The notes beneath the pieces are model-generated. The model saw only the letters and a list, made by a program, of their open reading frames with translations, was not told the origin of the DNA and did not search any database. Below, in pieces: positions 25,754 through 32,770 of a stretch of 46,301 nt of DNA. The translations under genes and the position numbers were made by a program. Source of the DNA: Pseudomonas reidholzensis (GTDB lineage Bacteria > Pseudomonadota > Gammaproteobacteria > Pseudomonadales > Pseudomonadaceae); NCBI RefSeq assembly GCF_900536025.1, contig NZ_UNOZ01000005.1, forward strand, positions 1 through 46,301, in the 5' to 3' direction. The first letter of the stretch is position 1; each line of letters opens with the position of its first letter.

Positions 25754-25761
25754 AAAAACAA
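25754..25761 (+). promoter_or_regulatory. Hfq/Crc-type motif in the permease leader
   Basis: Seen: AAAAACAA (AAnAAnAA) 4 bases before the Shine-Dalgarno GAAGG of the permease gene. Like the opdH and tctC leaders, this suggests translational repression by Hfq-Crc on preferred carbon sources. Inferred. Confidence 0.5.
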
Positions 25762-25778
25762 CGAGAAGGTTACCTCCG

Positions 25779-27098
25779 ATGGATAACGCCACCTCCCTGC
25801 CTACCGGGGCGGCCACAGCGCCGGCCGCCGAAAAAACCACCGCCAGCCGCCTCAAGTCGATTTTCAGCGGCTCGATCGGCAACATGGTCGAGTGGTATGA
25901 CTGGTACGTCTACGCCGCATTCTCGCTGTACTTCGCCAAGGCCTTCTTCCCCGCCGGCGACACCACTGCACAATTGCTCAATACCGCCGCGATCTTTGCC
26001 GTGGGCTTCCTGATGCGCCCGATCGGTGGCTGGCTGATGGGCATCTACGCCGACCGCAAGGGCCGCAAGGCCGCGCTGATGGCCTCGGTCCTGCTGATGT
26101 GCGCAGGCTCGCTGGTGATCGCCCTGACCCCGGGCTATGAAACCATCGGCGTCGCCGCGCCGATCCTGCTGGTGCTCGCGCGCCTGCTGCAGGGCCTGTC
26201 GGTGGGCGGTGAATACGGCACCTCGGCCACCTACCTCAGCGAGATGGCCAGCAAGGAGCGCCGTGGCTTCTTCTCCAGCTTCCAGTACGTGACGCTGATC
26301 TCCGGCCAGTTGATCGCCCTGGCGGTGCTGATCATTCTCCAGCAGACCCTGACCACCGAGCAGCTGTACGCCTGGGGCTGGCGCGTGCCGTTCGTGATCG
26401 GCGCGCTATGCGCCGTGGTCGCGCTGTACCTGCGCCGTGGCATGGAAGAAACCGCCTCCTTCACCAAGAAGGAAAAGTCCAAGGAAAGCCTGATGCGCAC
26501 CCTGATGCGCCACCCCAAGGAGCTGCTGACCGTGGTCGGCCTGACCATGGGCGGCACCCTGGCCTTCTACACCTACACCACCTACATGCAGAAGTACCTG
26601 GTCAACACAGTGGGCATGAGCATCAGTGACTCGACCACCATCTCGGCGGCCACGCTGTTCCTGTTCATGTGCCTGCAGCCGGTGATTGGCGCGCTGTCCG
26701 ACAAGATCGGCCGACGCCCGATCCTGATCGCCTTCGGCATACTCGGCACGCTGTTCACCGTGCCGATCCTGACCACCCTGCACACCATCCAGACCTGGTG
26801 GGGGGCGTTCTTCCTGATCATGGCGGCGCTGATCATCGTCAGCGGTTACACCTCGATCAACGCGGTGGTCAAGGCCGAGCTGTTCCCGACCGAGATCCGC
26901 GCCCTGGGCGTCGGCCTGCCGTATGCACTGACCGTGTCGATCTTCGGCGGCACCGCTGAATACGTGGCGCTGTGGTTCAAGAGCATGGGCATGGAGAGTG
27001 GCTACTACTGGTACGTGACTGCCTGTATCGCCTGCTCGCTGCTGGTCTATGCGACCATGAAAGACACCAAGGCCAACTCGCGGATCACCACTGACTGA
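25779..27098 (+). CDS. kgtP: MFS permease, alpha-ketoglutarate (KgtP/PcaT) type
   Basis: A 439-residue proton symporter of the metabolite:H+ subgroup of the major facilitator superfamily, with 12 predicted helices. The subgroup signature is SGSIGNMVEWYDWYVYAAFS near residue 30. The loop 2-3 motif GWLMGIYADRKGRKAAL and the segment LARLLQGLSVGGEYGTSATYLSEM are both typical of KgtP/ProP relatives. It imports 2-oxoglutarate or a similar dicarboxylate by family and by its MifSR-like neighbours; a protocatechuate or C4-acid substrate cannot be excluded. It has its own sigma-54 promoter and a downstream terminator. Confidence 0.87.
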   Translation: MDNATSLPTGAATAPAAEKTTASRLKSIFSGSIGNMVEWYDWYVYAAFSLYFAKAFFPAGDTTAQLLNTAAIFAVGFLMRPIGGWLMGIYADRKGRKAALMASVLLMCAGSLVIALTPGYETIGVAAPILLVLARLLQGLSVGGEYGTSATYLSEMASKERRGFFSSFQYVTLISGQLIALAVLIILQQTLTTEQLYAWGWRVPFVIGALCAVVALYLRRGMEETASFTKKEKSKESLMRTLMRHPKELLTVVGLTMGGTLAFYTYTTYMQKYLVNTVGMSISDSTTISAATLFLFMCLQPVIGALSDKIGRRPILIAFGILGTLFTVPILTTLHTIQTWWGAFFLIMAALIIVSGYTSINAVVKAELFPTEIRALGVGLPYALTVSIFGGTAEYVALWFKSMGMESGYYWYVTACIACSLLVYATMKDTKANSRITTD

Positions 27099-27116
27099 TC
27101 CTGCTTGCGGCAATCG

Positions 27117-27151
27117 AAAAAGGGCGCACCGGCTGACGGTGCGCCCTTTTT
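27117..27151 (+). terminator. Rho-independent terminator after the permease gene
   Basis: Seen: AAAAAGGGCGCACC-GGCTGAC-GGTGCGCCCTTTTT, a 14-bp perfect stem with T tract beginning 18 bases after the stop codon. Its symmetry allows action on both strands. Confidence 0.93.
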
Positions 27152-27400
27152 GCGTTTGAAGAGGGCCCAACCGTTAATTCGTCATTAATCCCCAGTCGGC
27201 ATCCTGTCACTACTGAGCAACGCCTCTAGCCCGCCCGATTGGAGGGTAGCCCCCGTTCGGTTGAGCGATTAGCGCGCACCAATACATCTACTTTATCGAT
27301 TACTAGACGCCATTTTTTGCGCTTTTTAATCAATTTAATAGGCGTAGCATCAAACCCATAGAAACAAGCAACTCCCCACGAATCCACCGGAGCAACGACC
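27152..27400. other. Non-coding, partly AT-rich region before the repeat-protein gene
   Basis: No gene is evident. TTAAT-TCGTC-ATTAA (27174-27188) is a small dyad. From 27280 to 27360 the sequence is clearly AT-richer than its surroundings (runs such as CATTTTTTGCGCTTTTTAATC), as expected of a promoter region; I cannot pick a certain -35/-10 pair. GGAG lies 8-9 bases before the ATG at 27401. Confidence 0.45.
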
Positions 27401-27766
27401 ATGAAAAACAAACTGATCCTGACCCTGGCCCTCTCTGTCCTGGCAACTGGCGCCTTTGCCGAAGACGGCTTCGACCATACCAACGCCCACACCTTCGCCA
27501 CCGCCCAGAGCCAGTCGGCAACCTATGCAGAAGATGGTTTTGACCGCACCCACGGTGCTCGCTTCGCTGAAGATGGCTTCGACCGCACCAACGGTGCACG
27601 CTTCGCCGAAGATGGCTTCGACCGCACCAACGGCGCACGCTTCGCTGAAGATGGCTTCGACCGCACCAACGGCGCACGCTTCGCGGAAGACGGCTTCGAC
27701 CGCACCAACGGCGCACGCTTCGCTGAAGATGGTTTCGACCGTACCAACGGCCACCGCATCAGCTGA
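27401..27766 (+). CDS. Secreted protein of tandem 13-residue EDGFDRTNGARFA repeats, function unknown
   Basis: A 121-residue protein. Residues 1-20 (MKNKLILTLALSVLATGAFA) form a classical signal peptide. The mature chain opens with a degenerate unit EDGFDHTNAHTF and a Ser/Gln-rich linker. Five units of EDGFDR-T(H/N)-GARFA and a last EDGFDRTNGHRIS follow, so after cleavage the protein is almost wholly repeat. Each unit has acidic and basic residues around one Phe pair. No enzyme or known domain is seen. The frame is real: it has a good Shine-Dalgarno, signal peptide and silent changes between repeats. Export to the periplasm or beyond is inferred; binding of metal, DNA or envelope is open. Confidence 0.8.
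   Translation: MKNKLILTLALSVLATGAFAEDGFDHTNAHTFATAQSQSATYAEDGFDRTHGARFAEDGFDRTNGARFAEDGFDRTNGARFAEDGFDRTNGARFAEDGFDRTNGARFAEDGFDRTNGHRIS
27530..27763 (+). repeat. Six tandem 39-bp repeats inside the repeat-protein gene
   Basis: Six in-frame 39-base units encode the 13-residue repeat. They differ mainly at third codon positions (GAAGAT/GAAGAC, GGTGCA/GGCGCA). Such arrays can gain or lose units by slippage or recombination without a frameshift. Confidence 0.93.
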
Positions 27767-27785
27767 TCGCTGCTGCGAGCACCCC

Positions 27786-27803
27786 GCCCGGCTTTGGCCG
27801 GGC
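27786..27803 (+). terminator. Possible terminator after the repeat-protein gene
   Basis: Seen: GCCCGGC-TTTG-GCCGGGC, a 7-bp GC stem 19 bases after the stop codon. Only a poor T tract (ATCATTT) follows, so its strength is uncertain. Confidence 0.5.
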
Positions 27804-27883
27804 AAGATCATTTCCACTCAGCCAAAGGCTTGGCACACTAGGCGCCTCGTTCATCCCAGAGGAAGGGCCACGGCCCTGAGCAG

Positions 27884-28489
27884 ATGTACTACTACGAACC
27901 CGCCAAAGGCCACGGCCTGCCCCATGACCCCTTCAACGCCATCGTCGGCCCGCGACCGATCGGCTGGATTTCTTCGCACGACCGCGACGGCCGCCTGAAC
28001 CTGGCGCCGTACAGCTTCTTCAACGCCTTCAACTACATTCCGCCGATCATCGGTTTCTGCAGCGTCGGGCGCAAAGACAGCCTGAACAATATCGAGCAGA
28101 CCGGCGAATTCGTCTGGAACCTGGCCACCCGGCCGCTGGCCGAACAGATGAACCAGAGCTGCGCGGCGGTCGCCGCCGAGGTCGACGAATTCGTCCTCAG
28201 CGGCCTGACCCCGACGGCCTCGCGCATCGTCGGCGTGCCGCGGGTGGGCGAAAGCCCGGTGGCCTTCGAGTGCAAGCTGAGCCAGATCGTCCAGCTCAAG
28301 CGCGCCGACCAGGAGACCGTACCAAGCTGGCTGATCCTGGGCGAGGTGGTGGCCGTGCACATTGCCGAGCACCTGCTCAAGGACGGCATCTACGACACCG
28401 CGGCCGGTGAGCCGATCTTGCGCGGCGGCGGCCCGCAGGACTACTTCGAGCTGGGCAACCTGTTCAAGATGGCGCGCCCGCAAGGCTGA
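27884..28489 (+). CDS. Flavin reductase-like FMN-binding protein
   Basis: A 201-residue protein of the flavin-reductase/DIM6-NTAB family (split-barrel FMN-binding fold). The N-terminal signature FNAIVGPRPIGWISSHDRDGRLNLAPYSFFNAF is the family FMN site, and the middle segment GEFVWNLATRPLAEQMN is also conserved. It probably uses NAD(P)H to reduce FMN or a small substrate, or binds flavin in an oxidoreductase pair. No partner monooxygenase is adjacent on the same strand. Its end abuts the facing small gene (28490). Confidence 0.88.
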   Translation: MYYYEPAKGHGLPHDPFNAIVGPRPIGWISSHDRDGRLNLAPYSFFNAFNYIPPIIGFCSVGRKDSLNNIEQTGEFVWNLATRPLAEQMNQSCAAVAAEVDEFVLSGLTPTASRIVGVPRVGESPVAFECKLSQIVQLKRADQETVPSWLILGEVVAVHIAEHLLKDGIYDTAAGEPILRGGGPQDYFELGNLFKMARPQG

Positions 28490-28723
28490 TCACCAGATCA
28501 GCTCGCCCTCTTCGCTCACGCCCTGCAGGCGTTCGAGTTCGGCGCAGGCGGCCTCATCGGCCGCCAGCGCGCCGGTGAACACCTGGCCGTCGAGGATCTT
28601 GTGAAAACGCGGTGCGCCCATCCCGCCGAGGCCTTTCACGGCAATCGCCGCGTTATAGCCACCGCCTTCCACCGGCACCATTGCCGATACCGCTTCGAAG
28701 TGGGAAAACTCTCTACGTGCCAT
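28490..28723 (-). CDS. Small conserved-looking protein, function unknown
   Basis: A 77-residue soluble acidic protein (MARREFSHFEAVSAMVPVEG...). No family is recognised. The stop codon is immediately next to the stop of the flavin reductase gene on the other strand (tail to tail with no gap). I chose ATG 28723; the frame extends to 28900 only through sequence covered by the next gene. A weak GGGA precedes the start. Confidence 0.6.
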   Translation of the reverse strand: MARREFSHFEAVSAMVPVEGGGYNAAIAVKGLGGMGAPRFHKILDGQVFTGALAADEAACAELERLQGVSEEGELIW

Positions 28724-28764
28724 GCGCCGATCCCGTCTTGGAAAAGGCCGCATTCTAACCTGAG

Positions 28765-29061
28765 CTAGTCGCTGAACGTGTGCAGATCGAGGCTGGCGAC
28801 CACCTGCGCCTGGACCAGCTCGCCGAACAGGTCGAGCGTCGGCGAGGCGAAATAGCCGCTCATCGCCTGCTGGTCGCACCAGCTGCCACTGAGCAGCCAC
28901 AAATCGTCATCGGCCTGTGAGCGCTGTACCTTGAACGCCAGGCAGCCGGGCATGCGCAGCGAGGGCTCGAGCAGGTCGCGCAGGCGCGCGCCGAGTTCCG
29001 CCGAGCGACCGTTGCTGGCGCGGATGAAGGCCAAGTGAGTGACCGGTTGGCGTTGGCTCAT
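28765..29061 (-). CDS. Antibiotic biosynthesis monooxygenase (ABM) domain protein
   Basis: A 98-residue ferredoxin-like-fold protein of the ABM superfamily. It shows the usual pattern: LAFIRASNGRSAELGARLRDLLEPSLRMPGC, then the strand FKVQRSQADDDLWLLSGSWCDQQAMSGYF and a C-terminal helix. These proteins act as cofactor-free monooxygenases, quinol oxidases or dimeric binding proteins; the substrate is unknown. AAGGAGA lies 6-7 bases before ATG 29061. It diverges from an AraC-family regulator with a large palindrome between them, so control by that regulator is plausible. Confidence 0.8.
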   Translation of the reverse strand: MSQRQPVTHLAFIRASNGRSAELGARLRDLLEPSLRMPGCLAFKVQRSQADDDLWLLSGSWCDQQAMSGYFASPTLDLFGELVQAQVVASLDLHTFSD

Positions 29062-29153
29062 GAGCGCTCTCCTTGTTGAAGCGGGCGGACGGAAATACCA
29101 GGCTGGCAAGCGTACGGCCTCACCCGCGCGAGCGGTTAGGCCATTACTGCGGA

Positions 29154-29195
29154 TCGATTGCCTGATCCTGCCGCGCTGCAGGATCAGGCAATCGA
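29154..29195. promoter_or_regulatory. Perfect 18-bp-arm palindrome in a divergent promoter region
   Basis: Seen: TCGATTGCCTGATCCTGC, a 6-base centre (CGCGCT), then GCAGGATCAGGCAATCGA. It stands about 93 bases before the ABM gene start and 71 bases before the AraC-family gene. It is unlike the REP sequences in this window. It could be an operator, a hairpin or a bidirectional terminator; no T tract follows. Nothing in the sequence decides among these. Confidence 0.6.
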
Positions 29196-29265
29196 ACCGT
29201 AGTATTCGACTAGCGCCCCAGCTTGCCCAAACCTATTCTGCTCTGCACAGAAGAGGACCCCCGCC

Positions 29266-30186
29266 ATGACCCCGCCCGCGACGCTCGACCCCACCATGGA
29301 AGCACTGCGCCAGGAGCTGTCAGGGCTGATCCTGCGCCATACCCCGGCACCCGGCGGCGTGGACTCGCCGATCAATGGCCTGTTCCTGAGCCGTTATGAA
29401 GAGAACGTGCGCGGCATGCCCGCCCTGGCACTGCCGGCGCTGTGCATCCTGGCCCAGGGCAACAAGACCCTGTTTCTCGGCGACGAGTCCTACACCTATG
29501 ACCCGCTGCACTACATGGTGGTCTCGGTGACCCTGCCGATTACCGGCGCCACGCTCGATGCCTCGCCAGACAACCCCTGCCTGGGCCTGCGCCTGGACAT
29601 CGACCCGGCCGAGATCAGCCAGCTGATTGCCGAAAGCGCGCCGATGCTGGTGCCCAGCCTGCCCTCGGGGCGCGGCTTGTTCGTCGAACGCAGTGATGCG
29701 CCGTTGCTGGATGCGTTGCTGCGCCTGGTTCGGCTGCTGGATTCGCCGCGGGATATCGCCGTGCTGGCGCCGCTGGTCCGTCGCGAGCTGCTGTACCGCG
29801 TGCTGCGCGGGCCGCAGGGGTATCGACTGTATGAAATCGCCTTGGCCAACAGCCAGACACACCGGGTGTGCCAGGCCATCGCCTGGCTCAACCAGCATTA
29901 CCAGCTGCCGCTGCGGATCGAGGACCTCGCGCGCGAGGTCAACCTGAGTACCTCGACCCTGCATCACCGCTTCAAGGCGGTGACCTCGATGAGCCCGCTG
30001 CAGTACCAGAAGCAACTGCGCCTGCAGGAGGCGCGGCGCCTGATGCTCAATGACGGGATCGAAGCGGCGGTCGCGGCGTATCGGGTCGGCTATGAAAGCC
30101 CGTCGCAGTTCAGCCGCGAGTACAGCCGGTTGTACGGCGCGCCACCGATTCGCGACGTGGCGCGGCTGCGGGCCAGTGCGGGGTGA
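29266..30186 (+). CDS. AraC-family transcriptional regulator (AraC_N type)
   Basis: A 306-residue regulator. The N-terminal ligand domain contains PALCILAQGNKTLFLGDESYTYDPLHYMV, which is typical of AraC proteins with the AraC_N (YqhC-like) domain. Two helix-turn-helix motifs near the C terminus are PLRIEDLAREVNLSTSTLHHRFKAVTSMSPLQYQKQLRLQEARRL (first) and AAVAAYRVGYESPSQFSREYSRLYGAPP (second). AGAGGA lies about 10 bases before the ATG. It diverges from the ABM gene. The ligand is unknown. Confidence 0.9.
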   Translation: MTPPATLDPTMEALRQELSGLILRHTPAPGGVDSPINGLFLSRYEENVRGMPALALPALCILAQGNKTLFLGDESYTYDPLHYMVVSVTLPITGATLDASPDNPCLGLRLDIDPAEISQLIAESAPMLVPSLPSGRGLFVERSDAPLLDALLRLVRLLDSPRDIAVLAPLVRRELLYRVLRGPQGYRLYEIALANSQTHRVCQAIAWLNQHYQLPLRIEDLAREVNLSTSTLHHRFKAVTSMSPLQYQKQLRLQEARRLMLNDGIEAAVAAYRVGYESPSQFSREYSRLYGAPPIRDVARLRASAG

Positions 30187-30264
30187 TGGTTTGCGTGGAG
30201 CCCCAAAATAGGTTTTTCACGGGCTTTTGGGGGTAGCTGCTGGTGCTGGTGCGTTTCGATTGTC

Positions 30265-30434
30265 GAGCTTATCCGGTTGATGGGGGGCTGCCACTGGCCC
30301 CTTCCGCCCTTACGGCGGGTCACTTTTTTTCTTGGAAAAAAGTAACCAAAAACCGCTTGCTCCTGCATCCGGCCCTTCGCTGCGCTACGGGTTCCCTCAC
30401 TCCGCAAGACCTCCGTTCGGCCTCCTGAAGTCGC
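30265..30434 (+). repeat. Dispersed intergenic repeat, copy B (shorter)
   Basis: Seen: starts at GCTTATCC, then CCGCC-CTTAC-GGCGG, T7, GGAAAAAAGTAACC and the GC-rich tail, ending at GGCCTCCTGAAGTCGC. It is about 170 bases, lacking roughly 90-130 bases found in copies C and D (the CCGGCCTTGCTCCCGCGTGG block is absent). It stands 78 bases downstream of the AraC-family gene in the sense direction. Confidence 0.8.
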
Positions 30435-30561
30435 AGTAGATCAAGATCACAAGCCAGATCAAGATCAAGGGCCAGGGCAACGGCTGGCGAATTGCTGCGC
30501 TCTCGCGGGTTTATAAGGGCGGTACAGCGCGTCAGCGCCAGAATGTGCACTGGCAGTTCCG

Positions 30562-30654
30562 GCCTCTTCGCGGGTAAACCCGCTCCCACAGGTTCTCTGC
30601 TGACCGTAAGGCCACCGCGGTCCCTGTGGGAGCGGGTTTACCCGCGAAGAGGCC
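30562..30654. repeat. REP-type inverted repeat (type GCGGGTAAACCCGC)
   Basis: Seen: GGCCTCTTCGCGGGTAAA plus CCCGCTCCCACAGG, inverse CCTGTGGGAGCGGG plus TTTACCCGCGAAGAGGCC. Arms of about 32 bases around a 28-base spacer, placed between repeat copies B and C. Confidence 0.92.
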
Positions 30655-30662
30655 AAGCTATG

Positions 30663-30971
30663 CACCACCGATGCCACTGTCGAAGATAACGCCAGCCCAG
30701 GCGCCACCCCTAACTTGGCGACCTCAGGAGGCCGAACGGAGGTCTTGCGGAGCGGGGTGACGGCCATGGATGGCCGGCAAGGGCTGCGGGCCAGGAAGGC
30801 CCGTACAGCCCGGTCCACGCGGGAGCAAGACCGGAGTGAGGGGACCCGCAGCGCAGCGAAGGGCCGGATGCGGGAGCCGGCGGTTTTTGGTTACTTTTTT
30901 CCAAGAAAAAAAGTGACCCGCCGTAAGGGCGGAAGGGGCCCTAAGCGCCACCACATCGAATGGATAAGCCC
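30663..30971 (-). repeat. Dispersed ~305-bp intergenic repeat, copy C (full length)
   Basis: Seen: on the minus strand it begins at GGCTTATCC 47 bases after the aruI stop. It continues through CCGCC-CTTAC-GGCGG, T tract, GGAAAAAAGTAACC, a GC-rich block and GCCAAGTTAGGGGTGG, to GTATCTTCGA-like sequence. It matches copy D over its whole length with scattered changes. Copies B and C are in opposite orientation 229 bases apart. Confidence 0.85.
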
Positions 30972-30980
30972 ACAATCCCC

Positions 30981-31010
30981 AAGCCCAAGCCCAAGCCCAA
31001 GCCCAAGCGC
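30981..31010. repeat. Hexanucleotide run (AAGCCC)n beside copy C
   Basis: Seen: four to five tandem AAGCCC units between the aruI stop codon and repeat copy C. A similar short run (TTGGGCG)3 flanks copy D at 45950-45973. Slippage hot spots are likely. Confidence 0.75.
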
Positions 31011-31017
31011 CGGGTGG

Positions 31018-32655
31018 TCAGCCTTGCACTGCCGCCTGCCACTGGGTCTGATCCACCTGGATCAAGGTAGGGCCCTTGCGCTCGACCGCCTTGGCCAACG
31101 CTGCCTGCAATTGCGCCACGTCGGCGACGTCATCGGCCGCTGCGCCCAACGCCCGCGCCACACCGATGAAGTCCGGGGTATGGATGTCCACGCCGACCGG
31201 CTCGATCGCCCGGTTGAGCATGTACTTCTTGATCTCCTCGTACCCCTGGTTATTCCACAGCAGCACGATCAGCGGCACCTGCGCCTCCACCGCACTGGCC
31301 AGCTCCGGCAAGGTGAACTGCATGCCACCGTCACCGATCAGGCAGACCGTGGGCGAGCGCTCGGCGATCGCTTCGGCACTGCCCAACCAGGCGCCCATGG
31401 CCGCTGGCAACGCATAGCCCAGAGTGCCGTAACCGGTCGAGGCATTGAACCAGCGGCGTGGCTGGTGCATATCCAGGGTCAGGTTGCCGGTGTACACCGG
31501 CTGGGTCGAGTCGCCCACCAGTACCGCACCGGGCAAGGTCTGCAGGATGCTGGTCAACAGACGGGTCTGGCTCAGGGTCGGCTGATCCCAGCCCGCGGCC
31601 AGGGCCTGACGCAGACGCTCGACCCGGGCAACGCCCCACGTGGCCTCGCGCACCGGCGCTGGCTGCTGCTCGAGCGCCTCGACCAAGGCCTGCGCCGCCT
31701 GCGCGGCATCGGCCACCAGCGCCAGCTCGGGCAGGTAGTTGCGCACGGTCTGGTCCGGGTCGATGTCGATCCGCAGCAGGCTGCCAGGGATCTCGAAGCC
31801 ACCCTTGAAGGTCACGTCGTAATCGGTTTCGGCAAGCTCGGTGCCGATCGCCAGTACCACGTCGGCCTCGGCCACCAGCGCACGAGTTTCCGGCAGCGAC
31901 TGGGTCGAGCCGATCTGCAGCGGATGGTCCGCCGCCAGCAGGCCCTTGGCATTGATGGTCAGGGCCACCGGCGCCTGCAGCTTTTCAGCCAGGGCGGCCA
32001 GGGCCGCACCGGCCTCGAGCGCACCGCCACCGGCGAGGATCAGCGGCCGGCGCGCAGTGGCCAGGCGCTCGGCCATCAGCGCCACGCTCGACGGCGCGGC
32101 GCCCGCACGGCTGGTGCGCACCGGGCGCCCTGGCAGCAGGTGATCGGCAGGCTCGACGATCACGTCCAGCGGGATCTCGATGTGCACCGGACGCGGCCGC
32201 GCGCCGTCGAACGCGGCAAACGCACGGGCCAGCACCTGCGGCAGGTCATCGGCGCTCATCAGGGTCTGGGAGAACGCCGCCACGCCGGCCACCAGGCCCG
32301 ACTGATTGGGCAACTCGTGCAGCTTGCCGCGGCCACCGCCCAAGGCATTGCGCGACTGCACGCTGGAGATCACCAGCATCGGGATCGAATCGGCATAGGC
32401 CTGGCCCATGGCGGTGGTGATGTTGGTCATCCCCGGGCCGGTGATGATGAAGCACACCCCAGGTTTGCCGCGGGTGCGCGCATAGCCGTCAGCCATGAAC
32501 CCGGCGCCTTGCTCGTGGCGCGGGGTGATATGCCGGATCGGCGAACGCGCGAGCCCACGGTAGAGCTCCACGGTGTGCACGCCAGGGATGCCGAAGACAT
32601 GGTCGACGCCATAGCCTTCGAGGAGTTTGACCAGTACTTCGCCGCAGGTTGCCAT
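31018..32655 (-). CDS. aruI: ThDP-dependent 2-oxoacid decarboxylase, AruI-like (acetolactate-synthase family)
   Basis: A 545-residue thiamine-diphosphate enzyme. The N-terminal domain includes VDHVFGIPGVHTVELYRGL and the catalytic Glu-containing motif RHEQGAGFMADGYARTRGKPG. The central domain includes HIEIPLDVIVEPADHLLPG. The C-terminal ThDP motif is GDGGMQFTLPELASAVEAQVPLIVLLWNNQGYEEIKKYM. It looks like AruI, which decarboxylates 5-guanidino-2-oxopentanoate in the arginine-transaminase pathway, and whose relatives are often annotated as acetolactate synthase. The partner aminotransferase AruH is absent here, so the substrate is inferred. It diverges from a LysR-type gene 115 bases away. Its Shine-Dalgarno is weak; ATG 32655 fits the family start. 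Confidence 0.8.
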   Translation of the reverse strand: MATCGEVLVKLLEGYGVDHVFGIPGVHTVELYRGLARSPIRHITPRHEQGAGFMADGYARTRGKPGVCFIITGPGMTNITTAMGQAYADSIPMLVISSVQSRNALGGGRGKLHELPNQSGLVAGVAAFSQTLMSADDLPQVLARAFAAFDGARPRPVHIEIPLDVIVEPADHLLPGRPVRTSRAGAAPSSVALMAERLATARRPLILAGGGALEAGAALAALAEKLQAPVALTINAKGLLAADHPLQIGSTQSLPETRALVAEADVVLAIGTELAETDYDVTFKGGFEIPGSLLRIDIDPDQTVRNYLPELALVADAAQAAQALVEALEQQPAPVREATWGVARVERLRQALAAGWDQPTLSQTRLLTSILQTLPGAVLVGDSTQPVYTGNLTLDMHQPRRWFNASTGYGTLGYALPAAMGAWLGSAEAIAERSPTVCLIGDGGMQFTLPELASAVEAQVPLIVLLWNNQGYEEIKKYMLNRAIEPVGVDIHTPDFIGVARALGAAADDVADVAQLQAALAKAVERKGPTLIQVDQTQWQAAVQG

Positions 32656-32770
32656 CGTTCGATACCCAGCTTTGGTGTAGAAATAGGTGCCTATTGGACC
32701 CAAGCCGTGGCTATCGCCACAAGGCAAAAAAACACATACTAGCCATGTCCCCAGATCATGGCTGCGCGCA

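Larger units (their letters stand above)
30187..31017. other. Repeat-rich intergenic region between convergent genes
   Basis: About 830 bases holding only repeats: copy B, a short GATCAAGATCA tandem (about 30437-30470), a REP inverted repeat, copy C, and a hexamer run. No credible gene is present; several open frames here are read-through of repeat sequence. Confidence 0.75.

Noticed and set aside
27530..27763. The 39-bp array as a CRISPR
   Set aside because: Units are directly adjacent without spacers and lie in frame inside a gene with a signal peptide.
30724..30975. Open frames in the repeat copies (sharing TAGHFFSWKKVTKNR-type sequence) as genes
   Set aside because: Each is read through the repeat and its hairpins, differs in start, lacks a ribosome-binding site, and recurs only because the repeat recurs.
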